Positions 1 to 10,760 of a stretch of DNA of 64,000 nucleotides are shown here, piece after piece. The position numbers and the translations under genes are program-made. Numbering within the stretch: position 1 is the first letter of the stretch; every line of letters starts with the position of its first letter. The notes beneath the pieces are model-generated. The model was not told the DNA's origin, made no database searches, and was given only the letters and a program-made list of their open reading frames with translations. The DNA comes from Microbacterium elymi (GTDB taxonomy: Bacteria; Actinomycetota; Actinomycetes; Actinomycetales; Microbacteriaceae): assembly GCF_021582895.2 (NCBI RefSeq), contig NZ_CP091139.2:372001-436000 (forward strand), given 5' to 3'.

Positions 1-470
1 CGGCGGCCCTTGACCTCCTTCTCGTACCGCGGCAGGGCCTTCTCCAGCGTCTGCAGGTCGGCGAGCATGAGCTCGGCGTTGATGGTCTCCAGGTCGCCCT
101 GCGGGTTCACATCGCCCTCGACGTGCACCACGTCGGCGTCGGCGAAACCGCGCACCACCTGGGCGATCGCGTCGGCCTCGCGGATGTTCGCGAGGAACTG
201 GTTGCCCAGCCCCTCTCCCTCGCTCGCGCCGCGGACGATGCCGGCGATGTCGACGAACGACACGGTCGCCGACACGATCCGCTCACTGCCGAACACCTCG
301 GCGAGCTGGTTCAGGCGCCGGTCGGGCAGGCTGACCACCCCGATGTTCGGCTCGATCGTGGCGAACGGATAGTTCGCCGCCAGCACCTGATTCTTGGTCA
401 GGGCGTTGAACAGGGTGGACTTGCCGACATTGGGCAGTCCGACGATTCCGATGGTGAGGGCCACGGGCAT
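1..470 (-). CDS. ychF: YchF/OLA1-type redox-regulated GTPase/ATPase, partial
   Basis: N-terminal 156 or so residues of the universally conserved Obg-like ATPase YchF, cut by the left window edge. From the ATG at 470 the translation gives the P-loop GLPNVGKS near residue 10, then switch regions including [17 protein letters not shown], which are diagnostic for the family. YchF binds ATP in preference to GTP, associates with ribosomes and has been linked to stress responses. No frame errors are visible in this part. It is separated by about 70 bp from the convergently or co-directionally placed methyltransferase downstream of its start, so it probably has its own promoter. Confidence 0.93.
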   Translation of the reverse strand, partial: MPVALTIGIVGLPNVGKSTLFNALTKNQVLAANYPFATIEPNIGVVSLPDRRLNQLAEVFGSERIVSATVSFVDIAGIVRGASEGEGLGNQFLANIREADAIAQVVRGFADADVVHVEGDVNPQGDLETINAELMLADLQTLEKALPRYEKEVKGR

Positions 471-539
471 CCACTCTACCGGGGCGGGATGCCGCGGCCC
501 GGCCGCCGTCCGAGCGCGGACGCGACCCCGGTGGGTGCG

Positions 540-1289
540 TCAGGGACGCCGCGAACGGAACGCCTTCGTCTGGTACGGCAGGTCGATCACGGCGCCGTCG
601 ACGGCGCCGATCCGGTCGAACAGCGCCTCCAGCTCGCGATCGATGCGCTCGCGTTCGCCCGACGCGGCGGTGATGATGTAGCTGCGCGAGTGGACCATGT
701 CGCCGAGCGTCGCCCGGGTCATCGGGCGCTTCCAGGACCACGTCCTCTCCTCCGCCTCCCCCAGCGGCGACGCGATGGTCGGCCCACCGGCGGCGAGCAT
801 CGCCTCGGCGGCGCTGCCGTGCATGATCGCACTCATCTCGGCCACCCATGCAGTGCTCTCGTCACGGACGTTCCAGATCAGGCCCAGCACGCCGCCGGGA
901 CGCAGGACCCGGCCGGCCTCGGTGCTGGCCGCGGTCGGATCGACCCAGTGCCACGCCTGGCCGAACACGACCGCGTCCAGACCGGCATCCGGCAGCGGGA
1001 GCGCCTCGCCGGTGCCGACGAACGTGGGCACCCCCGGCACCGACTGCCGCAGTCGCTCCAGCATCTCGGCATCCGGGTCGATCGCGACCACCTCGGCGTC
1101 GGCCTCCACGAGCGGCCGGGTGAGCTTGCCGGTGCCCGCTCCGACATCGGCGACGCGCGGGCGGCGGGCGTCGGCGCGGACGGGCTCCAGCAGCCACTCC
1201 ACCGCCTCGGCGGGATACTCCGGGCGACCCGTGTCGTAGGCGTCCGCGGCCGCCCCGAACGAGCGGGACATCTCTTCACGTGTGGCCAT
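540..1289 (-). CDS. Class I SAM-dependent methyltransferase
   Basis: A 249-residue protein with a class I methyltransferase fold. The SAM-binding motif I reads VADVGAGTGKLT around residues 45-56, followed by an acidic residue (AIDPD) that would bind the ribose, and the motif FGQAWHWVD seen in the UbiE/Methyltransf_11 type that act on small molecules. It starts at an ATG (MATREEMSRSFG). The substrate cannot be read from the sequence. The gene is divergent from the exonuclease at 1428, with an inverted repeat in the shared intergenic space. The frame is intact. Confidence 0.85.
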   Translation of the reverse strand: MATREEMSRSFGAAADAYDTGRPEYPAEAVEWLLEPVRADARRPRVADVGAGTGKLTRPLVEADAEVVAIDPDAEMLERLRQSVPGVPTFVGTGEALPLPDAGLDAVVFGQAWHWVDPTAASTEAGRVLRPGGVLGLIWNVRDESTAWVAEMSAIMHGSAAEAMLAAGGPTIASPLGEAEERTWSWKRPMTRATLGDMVHSRSYIITAASGERERIDRELEALFDRIGAVDGAVIDLPYQTKAFRSRRP

Positions 1290-1308
1290 GCCTGAAGCCT
1301 ATGATGTG

Positions 1309-1378
1309 GCAACAGCAGGCGGAATCCGCTGCCGACGCACCCATTCGGCCGAGATCGACGGTTTCAGCCTGCTGTTGC
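1309..1378. repeat. Inverted repeat in divergent intergenic region
   Basis: Two perfect 12-base arms, GCAACAGCAGGC at 1309-1320 and GCCTGCTGTTGC at 1367-1378, enclose about 46 bases. The similarity continues imperfectly inward (GGAA against TTTC). It lies between divergent genes, so it is not a simple terminator for either. It could be a regulator site, a folded 5' leader of the exonuclease transcript, or a small dispersed repeat. Confidence 0.6.
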
Positions 1379-1427
1379 GACGGCGCGCCTCGCCGCCGGG
1401 CGGCCGCACCCGGGCGAGAGTGGAGCC

Positions 1428-2033
1428 GTGCCCCTGGATTTCACCGCGATCGACTTCGAGACCGCGAATTCCAGCAGTGCCTCCGCCTGCGCGGTCGGGC
1501 TCGCCCGGGTGCGCGGCGGCCGGATCGTCGCCCGCGCCGGCTGGCTCATCCGCCCGCCGGCCGGTCACGATCGGTTCTTCGAGGTGAACATCGGCATCCA
1601 CGGCATCCGGCCCCACGACGTGGCCGACGCCAAGGGCTGGAGCGAGCAGCTGGGCGACATCGCCGCCTTCGCCGGCGCCGACGTGCTGGTGGCGCACAAT
1701 GCCGGCTTCGACATGACGGTGATCCGTCGCGCGTGCGAGGCCACCGGCGACCCCGTCCCGCCGTACCGCTACCTGTGCAGTCTGCAGCTGGCGCGCAAGG
1801 CGTTCGACCTGCCGTCCTATCGGCTGCCGCTGGTGGCCGCCGAGGCGGGCTTCGCCGACTTCCCGCACCACGACGCCACCGCGGATGCGGTCGCCTGCGC
1901 GCACATCGTGATCGAGGCCGCCCGGCGCGCCGGTGCCGCCGACATCGACGACCTCGCCGGGATGCACGCGGTCCGTGTGCAGACGATCGGCCCGCTCGCA
2001 CAGCATCCCGAACCGGTCTTCGCCGTCGCCTGA
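1428..2033 (+). CDS. DnaQ-family 3'-5' exonuclease
   Basis: A 201-residue exonuclease of the DEDD superfamily. The N-terminal DFETAN provides the ExoI motif acidic residues (D and E), VAHNAGFDMTVI the ExoII motif, and HDATADAVACAH the ExoIII motif with catalytic H and D of the DEDDh type. It is a stand-alone proofreading-like domain with no polymerase or BRCT part, resembling the epsilon-like exonucleases of actinobacteria. GTG at 1428 is chosen because homologous residues (LDFTAIDFET) begin at once. Intact frame; followed by rmuC after about 45 bp. Confidence 0.88.
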   Translation: MPLDFTAIDFETANSSSASACAVGLARVRGGRIVARAGWLIRPPAGHDRFFEVNIGIHGIRPHDVADAKGWSEQLGDIAAFAGADVLVAHNAGFDMTVIRRACEATGDPVPPYRYLCSLQLARKAFDLPSYRLPLVAAEAGFADFPHHDATADAVACAHIVIEAARRAGAADIDDLAGMHAVRVQTIGPLAQHPEPVFAVA

Positions 2034-2079
2034 CGCGCGCCGCCGCGGCGATGTCGGCGGTGGCAGCCATGATGGCCAC

Positions 2080-3363
2080 ATGGATGCACTGCCTCTGCTG
2101 CTGGCGATCGGATGTCTCGCCCTGGGCCTGATCGTGGGCTGGGCGCTGCGCGGCGCCCGGGCCGCCGCCGACGGGTCCACCCTGGCCGCCCGCGCCGCCA
2201 CTGCCGAGGCGGCCGCCGCCGGCCTGCGCGATCAGGTCGAGCAGGCAGCGCCGGCTGTACCAGGAGCTGGCCGGCCAGACGCGGGCCGATCACGCCGCGC
2301 GCGAGGAGCGCGAGCGCCGCGAACAGGCGGTGCTGCGGGCGCTGGCGCCGGTGCAGGATGCTCTGACCACCATGCAGCGCAAGGTGGAGGATCTGGAGCA
2401 CGACCGGCACCAGCAGTACGGCTCGCTCGCCGAGCAAGCTTGCGCCGCACGAACGAGACCGAGGAGTCGCTGCGGGCGACCACCGAGTCGCTCGCGGGCG
2501 CTCTGCGATCGGGCAGCACCCGCGGCGTCTGGGGTGAGACGCAGCTGCGCCGTGTCGTGGAGGCGGCCGGGCTCACCCGGTACGTCGATTTCGAGACGCA
2601 GACCTCGATCTCGTCGGATGCCGGGGCCGGCCGTCCCGACATGGTCATCCGCCTTCCCGGCGAGAAGTCGCTGGCAGTGGATGCCAAGGTGCCGCTGGAC
2701 GCGTATCTGGACGCCAGCGCGATCCCGCTGACCGCCCAGGGCGACGAGCTCGCGCGCCGTCGCAGCCTCATCGACAAGCATGTGAAGGCCGTGCGCTCCC
2801 ACGTGGACGCCCTGGCCAAGAAGGCCTACTGGGCGGGTCTGGACTCCAGCCCCGAGTTCGTGATCTGCTTCATCCCGAGCGAGTCTCTCCTCGCCGCCGC
2901 CCTCGAAGCCGATCCCTCACTCCTGGACTACGCATTCGGCAAGCGCGTGGCTCTGGCCTCACCCGTGAACCTCTGGGCGGTGCTGAAGACCGTCGCCCTC
3001 ACCTGGACGCAGCAGGATGTCTCGCAGGAGGCACGCCGCCTGTTCGACCTCGGCAACGAGCTGTACGGGCGGCTGTCGGCACTGGCCTCGCACGCCGACG
3101 ACCTGCGCCGCGCGATCGAACGGACCGTCGACAGCTACAACCGCTTCGTCGGTTCTCTCGAGTCACGCGTCCTGGTCACCGCGCGCCGCTTCCCGGGGAT
3201 CGACCAGACCAAGCTGGACGCCCTGGCCGAGCCCGCCGTCATCGAGGCCACCACCCGACGCCTGACCGCCCCCGAACTGCTTGAGACCGCCGATGACGCA
3301 CCGTTGTCGGCGGATGTGGGCGAGATCCGGTCTCGCCTGGAGGCTACTGGCCGCCCGGAATGA
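2080..3363 (+). CDS. rmuC: DNA recombination protein RmuC (two frame errors)
   Basis: RmuC family: N-terminal membrane segment (LPLLLAIGCLALGLIVGWAL), a long coiled coil, then the RmuC nuclease-like domain with the signature GVWGETQLRRVVEAAGL and the core VDAKVPLDAY. RmuC limits DNA inversions and rearrangements at short inverted repeats. The reading frame changes twice, near 2244 and 2435-2442. Removing an extra G in GAGCAGGCAGC and reading CAAGCTTG as CAGCTG restores one continuous protein of about 426 residues. Both sites fit the window-wide GCAGC/CAGCTG error pattern, so the gene is probably intact in the organism. Confidence 0.9.
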   Translation: MDALPLLLAIGCLALGLIVGWALRGARAAADGSTLAARAATAEAAAAGLRDQVEQAAPAVPGAGRPDAGRSRRARGARAPRTGGAAGAGAGAGCSDHHAAQGGGSGARPAPAVRLARRASLRRTNETEESLRATTESLAGALRSGSTRGVWGETQLRRVVEAAGLTRYVDFETQTSISSDAGAGRPDMVIRLPGEKSLAVDAKVPLDAYLDASAIPLTAQGDELARRRSLIDKHVKAVRSHVDALAKKAYWAGLDSSPEFVICFIPSESLLAAALEADPSLLDYAFGKRVALASPVNLWAVLKTVALTWTQQDVSQEARRLFDLGNELYGRLSALASHADDLRRAIERTVDSYNRFVGSLESRVLVTARRFPGIDQTKLDALAEPAVIEATTRRLTAPELLETADDAPLSADVGEIRSRLEATGRPE

Positions 3364-3586
3364 AGCTGAGCAGGGCGATCACACCGGCCGAGACCGCGAC
3401 GAACGCGCCGATCATCCACCAGGCCGAGACCTGCTCACCCTCTTCGTGCCGCACGCGGAACAGCACATCCGGGCGACGCGCCGGATCGACTTCTTCCTTG
3501 GGATGCGAGCCGGTGCGGGCCAACGCGTCTGCGACCACGGCGTGAGCGCCCGTGCGCGGCTGGGTGTCGCCGACGTGTCCTGACAT
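3344..3586 (-). CDS. Small membrane protein, 80 aa
   Basis: An 80-residue protein with a hydrophilic N-terminal half containing HPKEEVDPARRPDV and one C-terminal transmembrane helix (WWMIGAFVAVSAGVIALLSF). Short proteins of this kind are common next to glpX in Microbacteriaceae, but I do not recognise a named family. It overlaps the end of rmuC by about 20 bp in convergent orientation. Function unknown; probably an inner membrane protein. Confidence 0.65.
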   Translation of the reverse strand: MSGHVGDTQPRTGAHAVVADALARTGSHPKEEVDPARRPDVLFRVRHEEGEQVSAWWMIGAFVAVSAGVIALLSFIPGGQ

Positions 3587-3756
3587 GTCCGTCTCCTCCG
3601 CGGCCGAGGATTCCGACCCGGATCACGGGTCCCGTTCACAGCCGGCACGATTCTGCCACGCATGTCTGGGAAACAGACGCATTTCGCGCCTCGTGCAACC
3701 CGATCGTCACATTGGCAACAGGAGTAACAGCAGTCACACGCGGCCGGCGGGACCGC

Positions 3757-4781
3757 TCACAGCCACTTGGAGACGAGGTGCTCCGACGAGATCCGCCGCA
3801 GCGTGCCGGAGGCCCCGCGCAGCACGACGCTCTCGGTGTAGACGAAGCCGCCCTCTCGTCGCACGCCGGCGACGAGCTCGCCGTTGGTGACCCCGGTGGC
3901 CACGAAGATGGTGTTGCTGCCGTGCACGAGGTCGTCGGCCTCGTAGACATGCCCGTCGAGCTTCAGCCCGGCATCGATCCCGCGCTGCTTCTCATCGTCG
4001 TCGCGCGGCCACAGACGCCCCTGGATGTGGCCTCCGAGCGCCTTGATCGCGCACGCCGTGACGATTCCCTCCGGGCTTGCCGCCGACGCCCACGCACATG
4101 TCGGTGCGCGCGCCGTGGCGGGCCGCGTTGATGCCCCCGGCGACGTCGCCGTCGCTCATCAGCCGGGTGCCGGCGCCCGCCTCGCGGATCTCGTCGATGA
4201 GCTTCTCGTGCCGGGGCCGGTGCGAGCACCGAGACCACCAGTTCGTCGATCGGCTTGTCGAGGGCCTTCGCCAGTCGCCGGATGTTCTCGCCGATGGGCA
4301 GGCGGATGTCGACGACGCCCACGCCGGCCGGGCCGGTCACCAGCTTGTCCATGTAGAACACGCTGGACGCGTCCAGCATGGTGCCGTGGTCTGAGACCGC
4401 GATCACCGACAGCGCGTTGTTGCGCCCTGCTGCCGTGAGCGAGGTGCCGTCGATGGGATCGACGGCCACATCGCACTGCGGCCCGGTGCCGTTGCCCACC
4501 CGCTCGCCGTTGAACAGCATCGGGGCGTTGTCCTTCTCACCCTCGCCGATGACGATGGTGCCGTCGAAGCTCACGGTGGTCAGGAAGGCGCGCATCGCGT
4601 CCACGGCGGCGCCGTCGGCGGCCTCCTTCTTGCCTCGTCCGATGAACGGGACGGCACGGATCGAGGCGGCCTCGGTGGCGCGCACCAGTTCGAGCGCCAT
4701 ATTGCGGTCCGGCCGCAGCGGTGCGCCCGACCCGCCGCTCGTGGCCGAGGGGGTGTTCATGTCCGCCGTAAGACTCACCAT
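3757..4781 (-). CDS. glpX: Class II fructose-1,6-bisphosphatase GlpX (two frame errors)
   Basis: Hydrolyses fructose-1,6-bisphosphate to fructose-6-phosphate in gluconeogenesis. Family hallmarks are the metal-binding IVIGEGEKDNAPML and VDPIDGT and the C-terminal GHIQGRLWPRDDDEK. About 340 residues after repair. Near 4215 one extra base turns VLDRPRHEKLIDEI out of frame, and near 4076 the minus strand reads GGCAAGCCC where GGCAGCCC is needed (GVGGSPEGIV). The second is a textbook case of the GCAGC-to-GCAAGC error seen across the window. It is divergent from the aldolase gene fbaA, so opposite steps of the same sugar-phosphate node are encoded side by side. Confidence 0.93.
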
Positions 4782-4974
4782 GCCGTCACGATATCGCCGG
4801 ACGGCGAGGATTCGTCCCGGTTCCCGCCGCCACCCCCAGAAGGAAACCTGATTCTTTCCCCGGTGTCATCTCCGGTGACTCTGCCGGCCTCGCCACCTCC
4901 GCGGAGGCGCCGGACCGCGCTTCGCTAGAGTTGAGGACGGTTCCCTGTCCCGACCATCCCAAGGAGCACACGCC

Positions 4975-6000
<1,026 letters not shown>

Positions 6001-6010
6001 CCGAGAAGGG

Positions 6011-6468
6011 TCACCGGCCGATGTCGGTGACCTTCTGGCCGTCGGGGCTGAGGAGCCACCACACGCCGCCGATGCCCTGCCCCTTGATCGTGCCCGGCAC
6101 GGTGTCGCCGTCGAAGTAGTACAGGGGCCATCCGTCCAGGGTCACCTGATGGTTCCCGTCGCCGGCCGAGATCTCGCCGATCCGGCCGGTGATGCCCTTC
6201 CCCTCCGGGGAGGTCGACGTGGTGGTCACCGCGGGCCAGGCCGCCTGGCACGACCCGGTGCAAGCCTGGTGTCGGTCCCCTTCTCATCCGCGTCGTACAG
6301 GTAGACCGCGCGACCATCGGCATCCACCACCACCGTCCCGGCGCCGGTGTCGGCGGTCTTCAGCACCACCGTGGGGCCGGGGTCGGCGGCGCAGGACGTC
6401 AGTGCCGTTCCCGCCGCGCCCAGGCACAGCGAGACGGCGATCACGGCGAGGACTCGGGAGATGCGCAT
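6011..6468 (-). CDS. Secreted lipoprotein with COG4315-type repeats (one frame error)
   Basis: A short lipoprotein: signal peptide ending in a lipobox-like LTSC near residue 25, then paired copies of the 'predicted lipoprotein with conserved Yx(FWY)xxD motif' repeat, seen as VYLYDADEKGTDT and later WPLYYFDGDTVPG with GVWWLLSPDG. The two Cys of ACTGSC are typical. The frame breaks near 6262 around GCAAGC; joining both parts gives about 153 residues. Function of the family is not established. It is the smaller paralogue of the lipoprotein at 9496, whose gene sits in a sigma/anti-sigma operon, whereas this copy lies alone downstream of fbaA in convergent orientation. Confidence 0.8.
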
Positions 6469-6489
6469 GTGTCCAGTCTGCTCCCGCTG

Positions 6490-7062
6490 TCAGCGCGACG
6501 AGAGCAGGTACTCGAGGAAGGCGGGGTCGCTCATCAGCGGCACCGCCATGCACACCGACACCAGGATGTAGGTGATCGCCGCCCCCACCAGGGGTATCCA
6601 CCATGCGATCCGGCCGCGTCGCAGCCGCCGCAGCGCGAGAGCCGCCGTCACCAGATAGCCGAGCACCAGCACGACCGCCGCCACGATCCCCCAGATCCGC
6701 GCCGCCGAGGTGTCGGTGAACGAGCCGGGGATGCCCATCAGCTTGTACGTCTGGTCGGCGACGGCGGCCAGGTCGAGAAACGAGAACACCGACAGGATCA
6801 CGTTGATCACGCCGTAGCCGAGCAGGGCGAGCGTGACGATCCGGTCGACGGGGTGCGAGCTCGCCCGTCCCTCAGCACCCGGCCGTGCCGGTGCGGCCGC
6901 CGAGGCGGCCGGGCGCGTGGCCGGGCGGGTGGCCGGAGCGACCGCATCCGGCGACGGCTGGGCGTGAGCGTGCTCGGTCGGGTGCGCGATGTGGGCGCGC
7001 TGCTCCTCGGGGCTCGCGTACTCGCCGTACTGCGGACGCGGACGCGGATCGGGTGTCGTCAT
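6490..7062 (-). CDS. DUF6264-like integral membrane protein
   Basis: About 190 residues. The N-terminal 80 are hydrophilic, rich in Pro, Ala and His ([17 protein letters not shown]). The C-terminal part has four predicted transmembrane helices ([60 protein letters not shown]). This is the pattern of the small actinobacterial membrane proteins encoded beside ispH. Its ATG overlaps the ispH stop (ATGA at 7059-7062), so the two are translationally coupled. Function unknown. Confidence 0.7.
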   Translation of the reverse strand: MTTPDPRPRPQYGEYASPEEQRAHIAHPTEHAHAQPSPDAVAPATRPATRPAASAAAPARPGAEGRASSHPVDRIVTLALLGYGVINVILSVFSFLDLAAVADQTYKLMGIPGSFTDTSAARIWGIVAAVVLVLGYLVTAALALRRLRRGRIAWWIPLVGAAITYILVSVCMAVPLMSDPAFLEYLLSSR

Positions 7063-8117
7063 CGTCGGCCTCCCCGATGCGCCTCGGGCGCGGCATCCCT
7101 CACCTGGCGAGGCAGCGCGAACACGATGTCCTCCTCGGCGGTGCTCACCTGCGCGACATCCCGGTATCCGGCCGCGGCGAGGTCGTCGAGCACCTCGCGC
7201 ACCAGCACCTCGGGGACGGATGCTCCGCTGGTGACGCCGATCGTGCCCACGCCGGTCAGCCACTCCTGCCGGATCTCGTCGGCGTAGTCGACCCGATGCG
7301 CGGCGGCGGCGCCGGCCTGGCGGGCGACCTCGACCAGCCGCACGCTGTTGGACGAGTTCACCGAGCCGACGACGATCACCAGGTCGGCGTCGCGTGCGAC
7401 CTCCTTGATGGCCGTCTGCCGGTTCTGCGTCGCGTAGCAGATGTCGTCGGTGGGCGGATCGTGCAGCTCGGGGAACCGCGCACGCAGGCGGTTCACCGTC
7501 TCCATCGTCTCGTCCACCGACAGCGTCGTCTGCGAGAGCCAGACCAGGCGGGACGGGTCGCGCACCTGCACGGTGTCGGCCTCGTCCGGGGAGTTCACGA
7601 CGGTGATCCGGTCGGGGGCCTCGCCGGCGGTGCCCTCGACCTCTTCATGGCCGGCGTGACCGATCAGGAGGATCTCGTAGTCGTCGCGGGCGAACCGCAC
7701 GGCTTCACGATGCACCTTGGTCACCAGCGGGCAGGTCGCATCGATGGCCCGCAGTCCGCGCGCGGCCGCGGCATCCCGCACCGCCGGTGCGATCCCGTGC
7801 GCGCTGAAGACGATGTGCGCCCCCTCGGGCACGTCGTCGACCTCGTCGACGAAGACCGCGCCGGCCTGTTCCAGTTCGGTCACGACGTGTCGGTTGTGCA
7901 CGATCTGCTTGCGCACGTACACCGGGGCGCCGTACTGCTCGAGCGCCTTCTCGACGGCCACCACGGCCCGGTCCACCCCCGCGCAGTACCCCCGCGGCGC
8001 GGCCAGCAGCACCCGCTTGTGTCCGTCCACCGGGATATCCTGGAGCGGTTCGCGCCGCGCGGCGGCCCGCGGCGCGGGGATCCGCGGCACGGGCAGGGAA
8101 ACGGCAGGGGTGCTCAC
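7059..8117 (-). CDS. ispH: 4-hydroxy-3-methylbut-2-enyl diphosphate reductase
   Basis: Last step of the MEP isoprenoid pathway, converting HMBPP to IPP and DMAPP with an iron-sulfur cluster. The three cluster cysteines are visible in [26 protein letters not shown] and ATQNR-adjacent [10 protein letters not shown]; histidines of HNRHVV, FSAHG and KVHREA complete the active site. About 352 residues from the GTG at 8117. Longer upstream starts would run into the divergent xseA leader and lack similarity. Intact frame, which is notable in a window where many core genes are broken. Confidence 0.96.
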   Translation of the reverse strand: MSTPAVSLPVPRIPAPRAAARREPLQDIPVDGHKRVLLAAPRGYCAGVDRAVVAVEKALEQYGAPVYVRKQIVHNRHVVTELEQAGAVFVDEVDDVPEGAHIVFSAHGIAPAVRDAAAARGLRAIDATCPLVTKVHREAVRFARDDYEILLIGHAGHEEVEGTAGEAPDRITVVNSPDEADTVQVRDPSRLVWLSQTTLSVDETMETVNRLRARFPELHDPPTDDICYATQNRQTAIKEVARDADLVIVVGSVNSSNSVRLVEVARQAGAAAAHRVDYADEIRQEWLTGVGTIGVTSGASVPEVLVREVLDDLAAAGYRDVAQVSTAEEDIVFALPRQVRDAAPEAHRGGRR

Positions 8118-8194
8118 CCCACCGAGTCTACGGTCGTACCGCTGAGAGCCGCCCCCGATGCCGACCCGCGACCCGACGCGACGGAAGGACCTGC

Positions 8195-9489
8195 ATGACC
8201 ACGTTCCGCCCCGAGCCGGTCGCCGGGCAGGCGCCCCCGCCCGATTCGGTGCACCCGCGCGACTCGACCCGCGACGCACCGACCTCGGTGTCGCGCCTGA
8301 ACGAGACGATCCACGGCTTCGTGGAGCGATGGGGCTCGGTGTGGATCGAGGGCGAGATCACCTCGTGGAACCTGCGCAACGGATCGGTCTACGGCCGGCT
8401 GAAGGACACCGGCGCGGACGCGACCCTCTCGTTCCGGCTCTGGTCCAGCGTGCGGGCGCGCCTGACCGACGAGCTGAAGGTCGGCGATCGGGTGGTGGCC
8501 GCGGTCAAGGCCGACTACTACGCCCGCGGCGGCGATTTCGCCTTCACGGTGTCGCAGATGCGGCACGCCGGGCTCGGCGATCAGCTGGAGCGCCTCGAGC
8601 GGCTGCGTGCGCAGCTGCGCGCCGAGGGGCTGTTCGATCCGGCGCGCAAGCGGCCGATCCCGTTCCTGCCGCATCGCATCGGCCTGATCACCGGCGAACG
8701 CAGCGACGCCGAGAAGGACGTGCACCGCAACGCCGAGCTGCGCTGGCCGCAGGTGCGCTTCCGGACGGTGCACGTCGCGGTCCAGGGCGAGCGGTGCGTG
8801 CCCGAGACGCTGCAGGCGCTGCAGGCGCTGGATGCCGACCCCGAGGTGGACGTGATCGTCATCGCCCGCGGAGGCGGCGACCCGCAGACGCTGCTCGGGT
8901 TCAGCGATGAGCGGCTTGCGGGCGGTGGCCGCGGCATCCACCCCCGTCGTCAGCGCGATCGGGCACGAGAACGACCACCCGCTGCTGGACGAGGTCGCCG
9001 ATCTGCGCGCCTCCACGCCCACCGACGCCGCGAAGCGGGTCGTGCCGGATGTCGGCGAGCAGCGGGCGCTGGTGGCGCAGCTGCGCTCGCGGCTGACCAC
9101 CCGGCTGACCACGCGCATCACGCACGACATCGCGCAAGCTCGAGGCAGCCGCGAGCCGTCCCGTGCTGCGCGATCCCGAGTCCCTGCTTCAGTCCCGCAC
9201 CCAGGACGTCTGGATGCTCGGCACCCGCGGGCGCGATCTGGTCGACCGACGGGTGGATGCCGGGGCCCGGCGTCTGGCCGAGCTGCGCGCGTCGCTGCGT
9301 GCGCTCTCACCCGGCGCCACCCTGGCCCGCGGCTACGCCATCGCGCACCTCGGCGACGGGACGATCGTGCGCGACGCGAGTCAGGCCCCGGCTGCGACGC
9401 GGCTGACGGTCACGGTGGACCGCGGGTCGGTCACGGCCGTCTCCGAGGGCGAGGTGCCCGAGTCCGGCGCCGGCACCGCCGTCCCGTAG
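8195..9489 (+). CDS. xseA: Exodeoxyribonuclease VII large subunit (two frame errors)
   Basis: Catalytic subunit of exonuclease VII, which degrades single-stranded DNA to oligonucleotides. N-terminal OB fold ([21 protein letters not shown]), then the core with [14 protein letters not shown] and [17 protein letters not shown]. The frame changes at 8914-8919 (GCTTGC, expected [22 protein letters not shown]) and at 9134-9139 (GCGCAAGCTC for GCGCAGCTC, expected [22 protein letters not shown]). Both match the GCWGC error pattern. The small subunit gene xseB usually follows directly; here it starts 2.4 kb downstream, with four unrelated genes between. Confidence 0.94.
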
Positions 9490-9495
9490 CCGGCG

Positions 9496-9996
9496 TCATC
9501 GTCCGATCGGCGTGCCGCCGGGGGTGAGTGCCCACCAGATTCCGCCGACCCCCTGACCGGCGACATCCCCGGGCGCGTGGTCGCCGGCGAACGTGTACAG
9601 CGGCCAGCCGTCCAGCGTCACCTGACGCTTCCCTCCGGGTGCCGAGATCGTCCCGACCGTGCCGGTCACCCCTTCGACCGCCGGCGTGGCCGAGGTCGTG
9701 GTCACCAGCGGCCAGTTGGTCAGGCACGTGCCGGTGCAGGCGCTCTTGGTCGTCCCCTTCGTGTCGCTGTCGAACATGTACACGGTCATGCCCGCGCCGT
9801 CCACGACGATCGCGCCCAGCGACGTGTCGCCGGTCGCGAGGGCGTCGCCGGTGTGCGCCGCGCTCGACGTGGTCTTCGCGCTGGGGGCGCCGTCGTCGTA
9901 GGGCCCGGATCCGCCTCCCGATCCGCCTCCCGCGCAGCCGGTCAGCACGAGCAGGAGCAGCAGTGCCGTGGATCCCACGGCGGTCTTGTGATGCAT
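9496..9996 (-). CDS. COG4315-repeat lipoprotein in sigma-factor operon
   Basis: A 166-residue lipoprotein: signal peptide with lipobox LTGC at about residues 18-21, a Gly/Ser-rich linker, then the same repeat family as the protein at 6011 ([50 protein letters not shown]). It is the last gene of an operon after an ECF sigma factor and its membrane anti-sigma factor, so it is likely a target or output of that regulatory pair. The function of the repeat is unknown; surface exposure is inferred from the lipobox. Intact frame. Confidence 0.82.
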   Translation of the reverse strand: MHHKTAVGSTALLLLLVLTGCAGGGSGGGSGPYDDGAPSAKTTSSAAHTGDALATGDTSLGAIVVDGAGMTVYMFDSDTKGTTKSACTGTCLTNWPLVTTTSATPAVEGVTGTVGTISAPGGKRQVTLDGWPLYTFAGDHAPGDVAGQGVGGIWWALTPGGTPIGR

Positions 9997-10042
9997 GGCG
10001 GTCCCTTCGTCACCGATGACACGAGATCCGCCGTGGATTCGT

Positions 10043-10760
10043 TCAGCCGGAACGGGCGGGAAGATCGCGCCGCATGAGCACGGCGCCGGCCGCCGAGCGG
10101 ATCTCGATCGCGCGGATGCCGGAGACCGCCGTCGCAGTGCCCGCGCTGACCCGGGCCCGCGTGCCCGGCTCGGCCCGCCACGTCGACACGGTCGTGGCGT
10201 CTCCGGCGGCGTCGACCACGGCCAGCGCGTAGGTCCATCCGCCGACGGGGACGTTCCCGGCGTACCCGTCCGGATAGCGGCAGTCCATGTCGATCCGGGT
10301 CCCCCACGAGACGTCGGTGAGGCGGACCGTCGCCTGGAGCGGCACCCGTCCGACCTCTTCGAGCGCGAACGCCGCGGTCGGCGCGGTCATCGAGGCGATC
10401 GTGACCGGCACGGCGATCCCGCCCACCACCAGCACCACGGCCGCGGCCTGCCGCGATCCACCAGCTGCGGCGCCGGCGCCGCGTCCGTGCCTGCGCCATC
10501 GAGGCGAGTCCGGCCCGGACCGCCGCCTCCTCCCCGAGCGCATCATCGGTGAATTTGCCGGGTGCGAGGACGGCCTGTGCGTCGTCGGCCGACAGGCGCG
10601 ACAGCATCCCGACCGTCGACGACAGCTCGGCGACCGCGCGGCGGCACAGCGCGCACGACTCCAGGTGCGCCTCGAACGCCCGGCGGTCCGTCGTCGAGAG
10701 CGCGCCGATCACGTACGCCGCGTCCCACTCGGCGAAATCCGCGTGCTCCTCCGGGTTCAT
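10043..10760 (-). CDS. RskA-type anti-sigma factor (one frame error)
   Basis: Membrane anti-sigma factor. The N-terminal cytoplasmic zinc-finger-like domain reads EWDAAYVIGALSTTDRRAF with HLESCALCRR (HxxxCxxC). Then comes a single transmembrane helix (VVLVVGGIAVPVTIASM) and an extracytoplasmic RskA domain ending ALAVVDAAGDATTV. The frame is lost near 10449 (GCAGGCCGCG for GCAGCCGCG); the repair gives about 239 residues. Its ATG overlaps the stop of the sigma factor gene by four bases (ATGA), a classic sigma/anti-sigma coupling. It would hold the sigma factor at the membrane until proteolysis. Confidence 0.87.
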
